Assembly: GCF_002551815.1 (NCBI RefSeq)
Contig: NZ_NVPR01000053.1
Span: 1-59,092 of the forward strand
Origin: Bacillus sp. AFS098217
GTDB lineage: Bacteria > Bacillota > Bacilli > Bacillales > Bacillaceae_G
Direction: 5' to 3'
Length of the DNA stretch: 59,092 bases
Of this stretch, positions 23,779 through 32,469 are shown in pieces (positions within the stretch are counted from its first letter, which is position 1; every line of letters starts with the position of its first letter). A program made the translations under genes and the position numbers. Below the pieces are notes generated by a model. The model ran no database searches, was not told where the DNA came from, and saw nothing but the letters and a program-made list of their open reading frames with translations.

Positions 23779-24600
23779 ATGAGGTATAAAAGATTATTGA
23801 ATCTAATAACGATTGTTGCAGTATTAACATTGTCTGCTTGTGCTGAAAAAGAAGCACCAAAGCCAGTAGAGGAGAAAAAAGAAAATACGTCATTTAATCA
23901 AAAAGAAAAAAATTCTACTGAGAAAAAACAAGATGTACAAAAGAAAGAAGAAGGGCAAATTGGAGTTGCAACAACAGTAGAAGAATTAAAGCAACATACC
24001 GATAAACGTGGATATATATTCTACACAGATCATCCAATTCGTCGAATTATGGGGGAAGAAGGCCGAACAACGAATATTTGTAATTACGGTGATCAGGTTC
24101 TGAATATTCGTACGGGAGAACCCCTTGAAAATGCGCCTGCTAATTTGGTTAAGGAAGGGTTTACATTTATGACTGTAGGACAAAATCCTTCCATTCAATA
24201 TAAATCATGGGATGAAGCAACAAATTTAGAAAGAGCACTAGTCAAAGCGGTATATGTGTCCGTTCAGGCATTTCGTGTACTGGAAGTTCCAGCAAGAAAA
24301 GGGGATTTTTCAAATGCAGAGATTACAGGGGCGCTTGCATATCTTCGAAAAGGTGGAGACTTTGATTATATGGCACCTGTAGCACAATCCGAAACAGATT
24401 TAGGGTTATATCAAAAGAATGAAATGATGAAGAAAACGTGGAACAAATTAGCGAACATTGAAAAACCAGAAAATAATAAAGCAGCTTTTTCAGAAGCATA
24501 TGAAAAAGCACGACAAGAAACAAATAATATGATAGGTGTGCTAAATATTTTATTATCTAAAAATTATGAGGAACGTCTATCAGAGCTTCCTAGTAAATAA
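23779..24600 (+). CDS. Lipoprotein of unknown function
   Basis: The 273-residue protein has a lipoprotein signal: MRYKRLL, a hydrophobic stretch, then LSAC with lipidated Cys21. Next comes a Lys/Glu-rich spacer (about residues 22-65), then a folded domain with no family I can name. It should be anchored on the outside of the membrane. GGAGGGGG precedes the ATG at 23779; the longer frame has no ribosome site. Confidence 0.75.
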   Translation: MRYKRLLNLITIVAVLTLSACAEKEAPKPVEEKKENTSFNQKEKNSTEKKQDVQKKEEGQIGVATTVEELKQHTDKRGYIFYTDHPIRRIMGEEGRTTNICNYGDQVLNIRTGEPLENAPANLVKEGFTFMTVGQNPSIQYKSWDEATNLERALVKAVYVSVQAFRVLEVPARKGDFSNAEITGALAYLRKGGDFDYMAPVAQSETDLGLYQKNEMMKKTWNKLANIEKPENNKAAFSEAYEKARQETNNMIGVLNILLSKNYEERLSELPSK

Positions 24601-24673
24601 GAGTGTGCAGAAAAAATGAGGAGAAGTAATACTTATGAGGAAAGAACATGTGTTAAAAAAGATTGATCAAAAG

Positions 24674-24697
24674 TCCTGTATTGATGCAGGATTTTTT
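24674..24697 (+). terminator. Terminator after the lipoprotein gene
   Basis: TCCTGTA pairs with TGCAGGA (one G-T pair) and is followed by six T residues. Confidence 0.65.
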
Positions 24698-24835
24698 CGT
24701 TCTGCAATCGGACCATATTTTGGAATAAGGAAGGGAATTGAATGGTTCATTTTGAAATAGTAAGTTATTCCAGAAAAGAGTAAGGTTGCTGTATAAAGAT
24801 AAACATACTAAATTTATAGAAATGGAGGAAGTCAA

Positions 24836-25267
24836 TTGGAACAAAGCACACAAAATATTTATTCACCGCCAAAACATATAGTTTCAGCAGCGACTATTGT
24901 AATCAATGAACAAAAAGAAATTCTATTGATCAAGGGACCTAGAAGAGGTTGGGAAATGCCAGGTGGACAAGTTGAAGAAGGAGAGTCTTTGAAAGATGCT
25001 GCAATAAGGGAAACTAAAGAGGAAACAGGTATTGATATTGAGGTTTTAAAATTTTGTGGAGTATTCCAAAATGTGAACCATTCAATATGTAATACGTTGT
25101 TCTTAGCTAAACCAGTTGGAGGCAAATTAACGACTACACCAGAAAGTTTGGAAGTAGGGTTCTATCCTATTGAGCAAGCTTTAGAAATGGTAACTTTTAT
25201 GAATTTCAGGCAAAGAATTGAATACAGTTTGGATGAAAATAAACAACCCTTTTATATAGAATTTTAA
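24836..25267 (+). CDS. Nudix hydrolase
   Basis: The 143-residue protein has a full Nudix box, residues 44-66: GQVEEGE, then RETKEETGI, matching Gx5Ex7REUxEExGU. It hydrolyses a nucleoside diphosphate linked to another moiety, using Mg2+ held by the box glutamates. The substrate is not predictable. The start is TTG with TGGAGGAAG upstream. It is a single gene with a terminator at 25419-25462. Confidence 0.88.
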   Translation: MEQSTQNIYSPPKHIVSAATIVINEQKEILLIKGPRRGWEMPGGQVEEGESLKDAAIRETKEETGIDIEVLKFCGVFQNVNHSICNTLFLAKPVGGKLTTTPESLEVGFYPIEQALEMVTFMNFRQRIEYSLDENKQPFYIEF

Positions 25268-25418
25268 GAAACGCTCTTCCATTATAGTGCGCTATCATTG
25301 AACAACATAAGTAAAAAATGATCAATCTTTTTTCAAGATGGATGCTTTTTATTTATTGTAAAATGCTGGCTTGAGGGGTATTTTTGATCAAACTTTATTT
25401 CAAAGCTACAAATAAATT

Positions 25419-25462
25419 AGGACCACACATTTTAGACATGTTTAATATGTGTGGTCCTTTTA
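25419..25462. terminator. Bidirectional terminator between Nudix and HxlR genes
   Basis: AGGACCACACAT (25419-25430) pairs perfectly with ATGTGTGGTCCT (25447-25458), flanked by T residues. Confidence 0.85.
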
Positions 25463-25499
25463 ATTTCAACTGTTTCACTTATCTAACCTAAATAAAAAT

Positions 25500-25835
25500 T
25501 TATGGGTTCTTTTGTTTTGTTGATTTTTTGACTTGATGATCTTTTCCCCATTCACACATTTCATTCATAATTTGAATTAAAGATTTTCCGTATTCACTTA
25601 TTGTGTACTCAACTCTTGGTGGAACTTCTTGATATACAGTACGATGGATAATTCCATCAGCTTCCAGTTGTCGCAGCTGTTGCGTCAGAACTTTTTGTGT
25701 AATATCTGGGATCGCACGTTTCAGTTCGTGTGTCCGCTTCGTTCCATTCATAAGAATGCATAAAATACTACTCTTCCATTTTCCTCCGAGGACTTCAAGA
25801 GTAGTAGCAATAGGAAAGTTATGATTCATCTTCAT
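25500..25835 (-). CDS. HxlR-family winged-helix regulator
   Basis: The 111-residue protein shows the family core: GGKWKSSIL (17-25), ELKRAIPDITQKVLTQQLRQLE and PPRVEYTISEYGKSL. The HxlR family includes redox or aldehyde sensors such as YodB and HypR. There is no cysteine at the N-terminal YodB position; the only ones are Cys26 and one near the C-terminus. GGAGGTG lies before the ATG. It is divergent from a quinone/NAD(P)H oxidoreductase, its likely target. Confidence 0.88.
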   Translation of the reverse strand: MKMNHNFPIATTLEVLGGKWKSSILCILMNGTKRTHELKRAIPDITQKVLTQQLRQLEADGIIHRTVYQEVPPRVEYTISEYGKSLIQIMNEMCEWGKDHQVKKSTKQKNP

Positions 25836-25876
25836 ATTACACCTCCATAGGTACTTTAAGGTTCCTATAGCACCTG

Positions 25877-25890
25877 AAAGTACGTACTTT
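25877..25890. promoter_or_regulatory. Candidate HxlR operator
   Basis: The perfect 14-base palindrome AAAGTACGTACTTT lies in the divergent gap between the HxlR gene and the oxidoreductase. A half-similar GGTACTTTAAGG lies nearer the HxlR start. Confidence 0.55.
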
Positions 25891-25958
25891 TCAATTATAT
25901 GTAACTAATACATACTAATACTAAAGGATTTCATTTTTCATAAGGGAGAAGATAATTG

Positions 25959-26489
25959 ATGAAAACACTTGTAATTGTAGCACATCCTAATATTGAAGAG
26001 TCACGGATTAATAAAAGATGGGTAGAAGAATTAAAAAAGTATTCTGATGAGATAACAGTGCATGAACTGTATAAAGCAGCTCCTAATTGGGAATTTGATA
26101 TTGATTATGAGCAAAGGCTATTATTAGAACACGATCGTTACATATTTCAGTTTCCGTTTTATTGGTATAGTTCACCACCATTACTAAAGAAGTGGTTTGA
26201 TGATGTGCTGACGTACGGTTTTGCGTATGGTTCTACAGGAGATAAAGTGCGTAATAAAGAATTTGGTTTGGCGATTTCTATAGGGGGATTAGAAACGCAG
26301 TATAAAGATGGGCTTACAATGAATGAACTAACAAAGCCATTTCAGGCAACTTGTCTATACACAGGGATGCAGTTCATACCAACATTTATGTTGTATGGAG
26401 CAGAGTATCAACTAAAGGATGAAGATATCGAGAGAAGTGCAGACCAGTATATTAAATATATTATGAATAAAAGTAATCTTTATATATGA
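25959..26489 (+). CDS. NAD(P)H-quinone oxidoreductase, flavodoxin-like fold (YwrO/KefG type)
   Basis: The 176-residue protein begins MKTLVIVAHPN, the flavin phosphate loop of the NQO1/modulator-of-drug-activity family. FQFPFYWYSSPPLLKKWFD (about residues 65-83) and FGLAISIGG follow. It reduces quinones or similar electrophiles with FMN or FAD. The ATG at 25959 is preceded by AAGGGAGAA. Divergence from an HxlR regulator suggests induction by quinones or electrophiles. Confidence 0.85.
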   Translation: MKTLVIVAHPNIEESRINKRWVEELKKYSDEITVHELYKAAPNWEFDIDYEQRLLLEHDRYIFQFPFYWYSSPPLLKKWFDDVLTYGFAYGSTGDKVRNKEFGLAISIGGLETQYKDGLTMNELTKPFQATCLYTGMQFIPTFMLYGAEYQLKDEDIERSADQYIKYIMNKSNLYI

Positions 26490-26491
26490 TT

Positions 26492-26533
26492 TGAAAATAT
26501 CCCGGTCCTTTTATAGGTATCGGGATATTTTTA
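26492..26533 (+). terminator. Terminator after the oxidoreductase
   Basis: AAATATCCCG pairs with CGGGATATTTTT across a 14-base loop. Confidence 0.8.
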
Positions 26534-26545
26534 TGTAATGAATAA

Positions 26546-26713
26546 ATGTCATCAAATTTGATTTTTAGTAAACTACAACAACTTTTACAAAAACGAGCAG
26601 AACAATCAGCAAGTGTGGAAGCACTTGTAGGAGGAAAAAGATATTTATTTACTAAATTTTGTATTTTATATAAAATAATAAAGAATATTCAAATAACAAA
26701 TGACAATAGTTGA
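26546..26713 (+). pseudogene. AMP-binding synthetase, N-terminal remnant
   Basis: The 55-codon frame contains LLQKRAEQSASVEALVGGKR followed by YLFTKF, the usual opening of an AMP-dependent acyl-CoA synthetase (RAxxxPxxxALxxGxxxYTY). Similarity stops after about 37 residues and no other synthetase motif follows. It is a remnant, and not a copy of the island ligase. Confidence 0.55.
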
Positions 26714-26870
26714 CTTAGAATAGGATTTATTTGGGCAAGTACCTAGATATAAAGGAAGAGATATAAAATGAAACAATCATTATTACAAGTAGAGACAGTA
26801 AGTGGACTGATTTTTTAATATATTATAAAAATCAATCTGAAGAGATTTGATATATAGGGGAGAATATCAC

Positions 26871-27023
26871 ATGAAAGCACTAATTACCGGTGGAAATCGA
26901 GGGCTAGGATTTGAGCTAGTTAAAGTGTTTCATGAAAAGGGATATGTTGTTTTCCCGATTGTTAGGAAAAACGGCTGTATTCTGAGGAGAGAAACAGAAT
27001 TGCATAGCAAAATTTTTAAATAA
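26871..27023 (+). pseudogene. SDR, N-terminal remnant
   Basis: The 50-codon frame starts MKALITGGNRGLGFELVKVF, a clear SDR cofactor site (TGGNRGLG), then breaks after VVFPIVRKNG. The rest of the enzyme is missing. AGGGGAGAA precedes the ATG, so a short peptide could still be made. PhzF follows 17 bases later. The interval 26714-26870 shows only a short meaningless frame at 26768. Confidence 0.7.
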
Positions 27024-27040
27024 ATTTAGGGGATGAGAAC

Positions 27041-27940
27041 ATGAAGGAAATAAAAGTTTTCCATTATGATGCATTTAGTAATAAACCGAATATGGGAAAT
27101 CCAGCTGGTCTTGTAATAGATGCAGAACGATTGACAGATGATGAAATGCAGCTTATTGCAAAAAAAGTAGGGTTTAACGAAACCTCTTTTGTACTTCCTT
27201 CCGATGTAGCTGATATAAGAATCCGTTATTTTACACCGGGACATGAAATGAATCTTTGTGGACATGCGACAGTAGGAACTATATATGCACTTCATGAAAG
27301 AGGTTTACTAAAAGGAAAACAAAATCTCACAATAGAAACGAAAGCAGGGGTTTTACCAGTACATATAGGCGTGGATGAAAATGGAGAATCATTTATTAAG
27401 ATGAGGCAAGCAGTACCACAGTTTCAAAAGTTTGATGGTTCTAGAGAAGACTTAGCTCATAGCATTGGTCTTCATGAAGACGATTTAGATGGAAAATTAC
27501 CAATTGTATACGGGAGTACGGGAATTTGGACGTTAATAGTACCGATTAAAACATTGGCTGCTTGCGAAAGAATGAAACCAAATAATAAAGAGTTTCCATC
27601 TATTCTAAAGGAAATGCCTAAGGCTTCCATTCATCCACTCTGTTTAGAAACTTACGATGAAGCAGTACATATGCACGGTCGTCACTTTTCATCACCTTAT
27701 TCTGGGACGATAGAAGATCCAGTGACGGGGACTGCTTCTGGTGTAATGGGAGCGTATTATGCTACATTTTTGAAGCAAGATTTTGATAGTGAACTGACAT
27801 TAATTGTTGAACAGGGACAAGAGATGAAAAAAGATGGTCGCGTCACTGTTTATGTGACAAAAGACAAGGAAGATGATTCTCTACAAATTGAAATCTCTGG
27901 AACTGCGGTATATGCAGAGGAGTTGCAAGTTTTGATTTAA
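27041..27940 (+). CDS. PhzF-family isomerase/epimerase-like protein
   Basis: The 299-residue protein is of the PhzF/diaminopimelate epimerase fold. GNPAGLVID (19-27) and [11 protein letters not shown] with the catalytic Glu47 are present, as are [18 protein letters not shown] and DPVTGTASG, which frame the active site. In phenazine producers PhzF isomerises a dihydrohydroxyanthranilate. Most Bacillus homologues have no known substrate and no phenazine genes are nearby. The gene may use the leader left by the SDR remnant. Confidence 0.88.
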   Translation: MKEIKVFHYDAFSNKPNMGNPAGLVIDAERLTDDEMQLIAKKVGFNETSFVLPSDVADIRIRYFTPGHEMNLCGHATVGTIYALHERGLLKGKQNLTIETKAGVLPVHIGVDENGESFIKMRQAVPQFQKFDGSREDLAHSIGLHEDDLDGKLPIVYGSTGIWTLIVPIKTLAACERMKPNNKEFPSILKEMPKASIHPLCLETYDEAVHMHGRHFSSPYSGTIEDPVTGTASGVMGAYYATFLKQDFDSELTLIVEQGQEMKKDGRVTVYVTKDKEDDSLQIEISGTAVYAEELQVLI

Positions 27941-27947
27941 AAGTAGG

Positions 27948-27977
27948 AAAAAGTTCGGCATATAACCGAACTTTTTT
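27948..27977. terminator. Bidirectional terminator after phzF-like gene
   Basis: AAAAAGTTCGG pairs with CCGAACTTTTTT around CATATAA. Confidence 0.85.
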
Positions 27978-28186
27978 CATCTGTTTATCACTTCAATAAA
28001 AGATGTATTCCCATTGTTTCTAATTGTAGAATGGAATTTCTGATTTTCTAACGTCTCAGCAACTTGTTGTAATTTTTGTACATCATCATGATGAATGAGT
28101 AAACTGTCTGATCCACTTTCTTCAATGTGGATATGCTCAATATTACCAATGGCTTTGTGTACGGCTTGTAAAAAATCGGGTTTCAT
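27977..28186 (-). CDS. 69-residue conserved-looking hypothetical protein
   Basis: A small acidic/histidine-rich protein (MKPDFLQAVHKAIGN, then HIHIEESGSDSLLIHHDD). AGGAGGCCG at a good distance from the ATG supports translation. Alternating beta and alpha character suggests a small folded domain. I do not recognise a family. It shares the terminator with the PhzF gene. Confidence 0.65.
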   Translation of the reverse strand: MKPDFLQAVHKAIGNIEHIHIEESGSDSLLIHHDDVQKLQQVAETLENQKFHSTIRNNGNTSFIEVINR

Positions 28187-28513
28187 AAATACGGCCTCCT
28201 ATATTTACAGTTATTTTTCTTTATTATTTCCTTATTTATGAAAAGTTAGGCTGTTTTTTAAACGAATCTTGGTAATTTTGTTCTTCGAAATTGAATTCAT
28301 TGTTAGGTTGCCTTTACTTCATATTTTGATAAGACTGTATATCATTTTTGTATTGTTCTAGCATCTAATGAATGTAGAATTAGTAGGGTTTTAGTATGCA
28401 AGAATAAAATATTGATAGAAAAAGGTGAAAATATACGGCCTGGGAGATTGGAAAATCTAATCGTTGGTATCCATATATTTATAGGTGTTTTTGCAATGAA
28501 GGGGAGGAAGAGA
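28187..28513. other. Gap without a recognised gene
   Basis: The stretch between the 69-residue gene and the second Nudix gene is AT-rich and holds the promoters of both. I see no hairpin, repeat or remnant that I can support. Confidence 0.5.
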
Positions 28514-29011
28514 ATGACAACGATATACGCGAACTATGGAGAATCAAAAGTGAAATTAACATGGAAAAAAGCAAATACATTACCAGATTATAAAGGAATT
28601 ACAAGTGTTCATGGTTTTTGTTTTTATAAAGGTGAGATTGTATTAATAGATCATCATAATCGTAGTTGGGATTTTCCTGGGGGACATATTGAACAGGATG
28701 AAACACCAGAAGAATGCTTTCAGAGGGAGGCGTGGGAAGAAGGGTATGTGAAAGGTGAATGTACCTTACTAGGATATATGATTGTAGACCATAGTGAAAA
28801 TCCGAGTTGGAATGAAAATGGTCTATATCCAAAGATAGGATATCAGCCGTTTTATCGGATGGATGTTACAGAAGTGCATGATTTTGCTGGAGAGTATGAA
28901 TCAAATAGAAGGATATTTGTGAAACCGAGTGAGGTTACATTATATTATTCGAATTGGAATGAGATTTGTGATGAAATATTAGCTGCTGCATTATCGATTT
29001 CAGAAGAATAA
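28514..29011 (+). CDS. Nudix hydrolase with altered box
   Basis: The 165-residue protein has a Nudix-like helix, GHIEQDETPEECFQREAWEE, with all catalytic glutamates. The position of the conserved glycine after EE is tyrosine (EEGYV instead of EExGU). The ATG at 28514 is preceded by GGGGAGGAAG; longer starts are possible. Substrate unknown. FYKGEIVLIDHHNRSWDFPGG before the box is normal for the family, so activity is likely. Confidence 0.8.
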   Translation: MTTIYANYGESKVKLTWKKANTLPDYKGITSVHGFCFYKGEIVLIDHHNRSWDFPGGHIEQDETPEECFQREAWEEGYVKGECTLLGYMIVDHSENPSWNENGLYPKIGYQPFYRMDVTEVHDFAGEYESNRRIFVKPSEVTLYYSNWNEICDEILAAALSISEE

Positions 29012-29123
29012 GGATTGCCTTTTCTATAATATAAAGATTTTTAAAGGTTTTTTCTTATATTTGTCAAATAATAATAAAGTCGTTTCATCTATAGTAGTGA
29101 TATGTAAGTAAGGATGATAAAAA

Positions 29124-29984
29124 GTGGATATTTCAGAAATTATTGAACAGTTGGTTGTTAATGAAGTTATTGCTAATTATCCGAAAGGGCATAAGAAATT
29201 AACTGGCGGTACCACAAGTAGACTGTATCTTATAGAAGGAAAAGAGCAGTGTGTTGTAAAGTTGAATGAACCAAAAGTCATCGAAGAAGAAGCGTATTTT
29301 CTCAATTTTTATGAAAACGAAAGTATATTTCCTAAGCTTTTGTATGTTGATCCACTCAATAGATATATGGTCTACTCATTTATTCCTGGTTCCACAAGTT
29401 ATGATGCTGGGAATAAAAGAGATGTTCTTTGTACACTTGTACAGGAAGTGATTCATGCATATAAAGTAACTATGAAGATCAATCAGTGGGGATGGAAAGA
29501 AGAACCGGTAGACTCTTGGCAAGATTTTCTTTTAAAAAGAGTGATGGAGGCTAGTGAGAATTTAAAAACTTATATAATAGAAGAGGATTTTCGTATTGTT
29601 CTTGAATTCGTACATAGTCCAAATAGACGTCCCTATAGTAATCAACCATTTTTATTGCATGGGGATTGTGGATTTCACAATTTTATATTTAAAGAAAATA
29701 AATTATATGGTGTGATTGATCCTTTGCCGGTTTTGGGAGATCCAATATATGACTTAATTTATGCATTTTGTTCGACGCCTGAAGATTTGACGAAGGAAAC
29801 AATCGACTATGTAGTGGAACAATGTGTATTTCATAAAAATAAAAAAGGAAAAGTTTTGTATGAAGAAGTAATAATAGGGTTGTATCTTCGATTAGAAACT
29901 TGTATTAGGCATCATCCTGAAGATTTAGAAGACTATTTAAAAGCTTGGCGTTATTGGATGAATCTAATTCGTTGGAAAATTTAA
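29124..29984 (+). CDS. Aminoglycoside phosphotransferase-like kinase (APH/choline kinase fold)
   Basis: The 286-residue protein carries the catalytic loop LLHGDCGFHNFIF and the metal site GVIDPLPVLGDPIYDL, the two signatures of the APH superfamily. An N-terminal lobe with VVKLNEP (ATP lysine) is present. It should phosphorylate a small molecule; resistance cannot be assumed. The start is GTG with AAGGATG upstream. Confidence 0.85.
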   Translation: MDISEIIEQLVVNEVIANYPKGHKKLTGGTTSRLYLIEGKEQCVVKLNEPKVIEEEAYFLNFYENESIFPKLLYVDPLNRYMVYSFIPGSTSYDAGNKRDVLCTLVQEVIHAYKVTMKINQWGWKEEPVDSWQDFLLKRVMEASENLKTYIIEEDFRIVLEFVHSPNRRPYSNQPFLLHGDCGFHNFIFKENKLYGVIDPLPVLGDPIYDLIYAFCSTPEDLTKETIDYVVEQCVFHKNKKGKVLYEEVIIGLYLRLETCIRHHPEDLEDYLKAWRYWMNLIRWKI

Positions 29985-30078
29985 GCGCTTCATTTTAAAC
30001 GTGACAGCCAATTGTTCAAAATGAGACGACTTCGTTATATTTGAACATATTTTTATGTTTTTGGGGAGGCACGGAAAA

Positions 30079-30642
30079 ATGAATGTTTTGGAAGCAAAAA
30101 GAGATTTAGCAAAAAGAACAAAAAGGGGACTTCCTGTAGTGCTGGCTGGTTTAATATTTTGGATTATTGCTAGTATAGCAGGCAGTATATTGCCGGAAAA
30201 GTATACGGTTTGGGTGTATCTGATTGGAATGGGGTGTGTCTTTCCAGTTGGTTTAATGCTAGCGGCACTATTGAAAATTGATATGTTTGCAAAAGGGAAT
30301 CCGATGGGATCTTTAGGGGGAATAATTGGCGCGATAAATGTACTAAATATTCCGCTTGTAGTATTTGTATATTTTCAAATGCCCGAGTGGTTACCATTTA
30401 CAGTAGCTGTTTTAGTAGGAGTTCATTTTTTACCATATGTGTGGATATATGAAAGTAAGAGTTATGGTTTGTTATCAGTTGGTACAGTATTAGTAACATC
30501 TATATGTGGGGTTTTATTTTCGGAAAAAGGATTTATAGTAATACCGATTGCAGTTACAGCTGTTTATGTAATTACAATTGTAGGTTTATCTATCGAAAAT
30601 AAAAAAGTAGGAAATCAACGGAATGGTAAAATGACAGCTTAA
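30079..30642 (+). CDS. DUF7010 family membrane protein
   Basis: The 187-residue protein has about six hydrophobic segments and a conserved-looking ALLKIDMFAKGNPMGSLGG loop, consistent with the Bacillus DUF7010 family. Function is unknown. GGGGAGG precedes the ATG at 30079; the longer frame has no ribosome site. The MBL gene follows after 36 bases, so they may be co-transcribed. Confidence 0.7.
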   Translation: MNVLEAKRDLAKRTKRGLPVVLAGLIFWIIASIAGSILPEKYTVWVYLIGMGCVFPVGLMLAALLKIDMFAKGNPMGSLGGIIGAINVLNIPLVVFVYFQMPEWLPFTVAVLVGVHFLPYVWIYESKSYGLLSVGTVLVTSICGVLFSEKGFIVIPIAVTAVYVITIVGLSIENKKVGNQRNGKMTA

Positions 30643-30678
30643 AAGAATAGAAAACAAAAAGGGGATAGGAGAATTTTT

Positions 30679-31503
30679 ATGAAAAACTTTATTTGTACAA
30701 CATGTGGCGTACAATATGCAGCAAGTGTAGAAGAACCAGTGAATTGTATGATTTGCAATGAGGAGAGACAGTATGTTAATCCGAAAGGTCAATCTTGGAC
30801 AACACTGGAGGATTTACAAGAGAGTCATACATATAAAAATGAAATAATTGAGGAAGAAACTGGGCTTTATAGTATTACAACAAAACCAGAATTTGCGATT
30901 GGCCAAACAGCCTATATGGTGAATGGAGAATCATTCAATTTACTATGGGATTGTATTTCGTACTTTGATGAAACTACGATAGGAAAAGTAAAAGAATTAG
31001 GGGGATTAGATGCAATTGCGCTATCTCATCCGCACTATTATTCTACTCAAGTAGAATGGGCAGAAAGATTCGATGTACCGATATATATACATGAAGATGA
31101 TAAAGAGTGGGTAATGCGTCCAAGTAAATATATTATTTTTTGGTCAGGAGAATCATTGCAATTAGCTGATGGATTAACTATTCACCGTTTAGGCGGACAT
31201 TTTAAAGGTGGTTCTGTTTTACATTGGCCACAAGGGAATGATGGGAAAGGGATTTTATTAACAGGCGATATTATTCAAGTTGTAGCGGATCAGCAGTGGG
31301 TGAGCTTTATGTACAGCTATCCAAATTTAATTCCGTTACCAGCAAATAAGGTTGAAGAGATGGCTAAAAGAGTAAAGCCACTTCCTTTTAATCGTTTATA
31401 CAACGCTTTTCATCGTGTAGTAAAAGATGATGCAAATGAGGCTGTCGAGCGTTCGGCACAGCGCTATATTGCTGCATTAGAAGGGAAATTATTTCATACA
31501 TAA
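30679..31503 (+). CDS. MBL-fold protein with N-terminal zinc ribbon
   Basis: The 274-residue protein starts with a zinc-ribbon module (Cys6, Cys9, Cys23, Cys26 in CTTC and CMIC). A metallo-beta-lactamase fold follows. The first metal motif reads SHPHYYST (His117, His119) instead of HxHxDH, so the usual aspartate/histidine pair is absent. HRLGGHFKGGSVLHW and LLTGDIIQV keep later MBL positions. It may bind one metal or have altered chemistry. AGGAGAA precedes the ATG; the GDSL hydrolase follows after 15 bases. Confidence 0.78.
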   Translation: MKNFICTTCGVQYAASVEEPVNCMICNEERQYVNPKGQSWTTLEDLQESHTYKNEIIEEETGLYSITTKPEFAIGQTAYMVNGESFNLLWDCISYFDETTIGKVKELGGLDAIALSHPHYYSTQVEWAERFDVPIYIHEDDKEWVMRPSKYIIFWSGESLQLADGLTIHRLGGHFKGGSVLHWPQGNDGKGILLTGDIIQVVADQQWVSFMYSYPNLIPLPANKVEEMAKRVKPLPFNRLYNAFHRVVKDDANEAVERSAQRYIAALEGKLFHT

Positions 31504-31518
31504 AAAGGAGAAACAGAA

Positions 31519-32097
31519 ATGAATACATTAGTATGCTTTGGGGATAGTATTACAGCTGATGAAACATTTTGGAATGGAGCACCTAGATTAACGCCGCGTT
31601 TACAAGAGCTGTTTTCTGATTGGAAAGTAGTAAATGCAGGGGTTCCGGGTGATAATACGTTTGATGCTTTGAGAAGGATAGAAGAAGACGTCTTATTTTA
31701 TAACCCGACATTTGTAACGGTCTTTTTTGGTACAAATGATGCGGCGTTCCATAAACCAGTATCACTACAAGAATATAAAGAAAATCTGATTGAGATTGTT
31801 AAAAAAATATCTCCAGAAAAAGTGCTTTTAATTAGTCCAGCACCAGTGGATGAGGAAAGGCAGCATGCAAGAACAAATGAAGTATTAGGACAGTATGCAA
31901 AAACGATGGAAGAAGTAGCGAAGCAAACGGGAAGTCATTTTCTTAATTTATATTCTCATATGATGCAAGAATCAGACTATAAGAGATTTGTGGAAAATGA
32001 AGAGCGTGATGGACTACATTTTGGAGTAGCTGGTTATGAATACTTATCAGAGTTAATCGGAGAGAAGTTAAAAGGGATTGTGAAATTAATGATGTAA
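31519..32097 (+). CDS. SGNH/GDSL hydrolase
   Basis: The 192-residue cytoplasmic esterase shows all four SGNH blocks: GDSI with Ser10, Gly43 (AGVPGDNT), Asn73 (FGTNDA) and Asp164-x2-His167 (DGLHF). It probably deacylates a small ester. AAAAAGGAG precedes the ATG. It forms an apparent operon with the DUF7010 and MBL genes, closed by a terminator. Confidence 0.9.
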   Translation: MNTLVCFGDSITADETFWNGAPRLTPRLQELFSDWKVVNAGVPGDNTFDALRRIEEDVLFYNPTFVTVFFGTNDAAFHKPVSLQEYKENLIEIVKKISPEKVLLISPAPVDEERQHARTNEVLGQYAKTMEEVAKQTGSHFLNLYSHMMQESDYKRFVENEERDGLHFGVAGYEYLSELIGEKLKGIVKLMM

Positions 32098-32102
32098 AGG
32101 AA

Positions 32103-32132
32103 AAAAGCAAAGCTATCAATAGCTTTGCTTTT
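32103..32132. terminator. Bidirectional terminator
   Basis: AAAAGCAAAGCTAT pairs with ATAGCTTTGCTTTT. It serves the GDSL gene and the converging DUF1272 gene. Confidence 0.85.
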
Positions 32133-32307
32133 ACTGTTTCTTTTTCGGCCTGCGCACTAATTCACCACCACAGTTTGGGCAAATTTGCTGCGTTTTCTCT
32201 GTACATGGTGCACAGAATGTACATTCATAAACACAAATGTATGCTTCTGAATCTGTTTGAAGAGATGCATTGCAAGTTTGACAGTTTGTTTTCATTTCTA
32301 ATGACAT
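32131..32307 (-). CDS. DUF1272 zinc-binding protein
   Basis: The 58-residue protein has MKTNCQTCNASL, then CVYECTFCAPCTE, then CPNCGGELVRRPKK. Eight cysteines in CxxC-type pairs match DUF1272, a small Bacillus zinc-ribbon family of unknown role. GGAGGAAC lies upstream of the ATG. It is monocistronic. Confidence 0.88.
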   Translation of the reverse strand: MSLEMKTNCQTCNASLQTDSEAYICVYECTFCAPCTEKTQQICPNCGGELVRRPKKKQ

Positions 32308-32469
32308 ATTTGTTCCTCCTATTGTGTGAATGTTTATAATTTAATAATAATACAAAGAGGAGAATATTTCCTTTTCATATGAAAGTATATTGGGGAATTA
32401 GAGTAGCATTTGAAATGAAATATGATATTTTGTTTGCAAAGTGATTTTTAATCAATGCATATGTGAGAT

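Noticed and set aside
24635-24760. 41-codon frame after the lipoprotein gene
   Set aside because: It spans the lipoprotein terminator hairpin and T run, and its ribosome site is too distant. Probably chance.
27041-27940. Phenazine biosynthesis suggested by the PhzF homologue
   Set aside because: No other phz gene is present. Single PhzF-fold genes are common in Bacillus.
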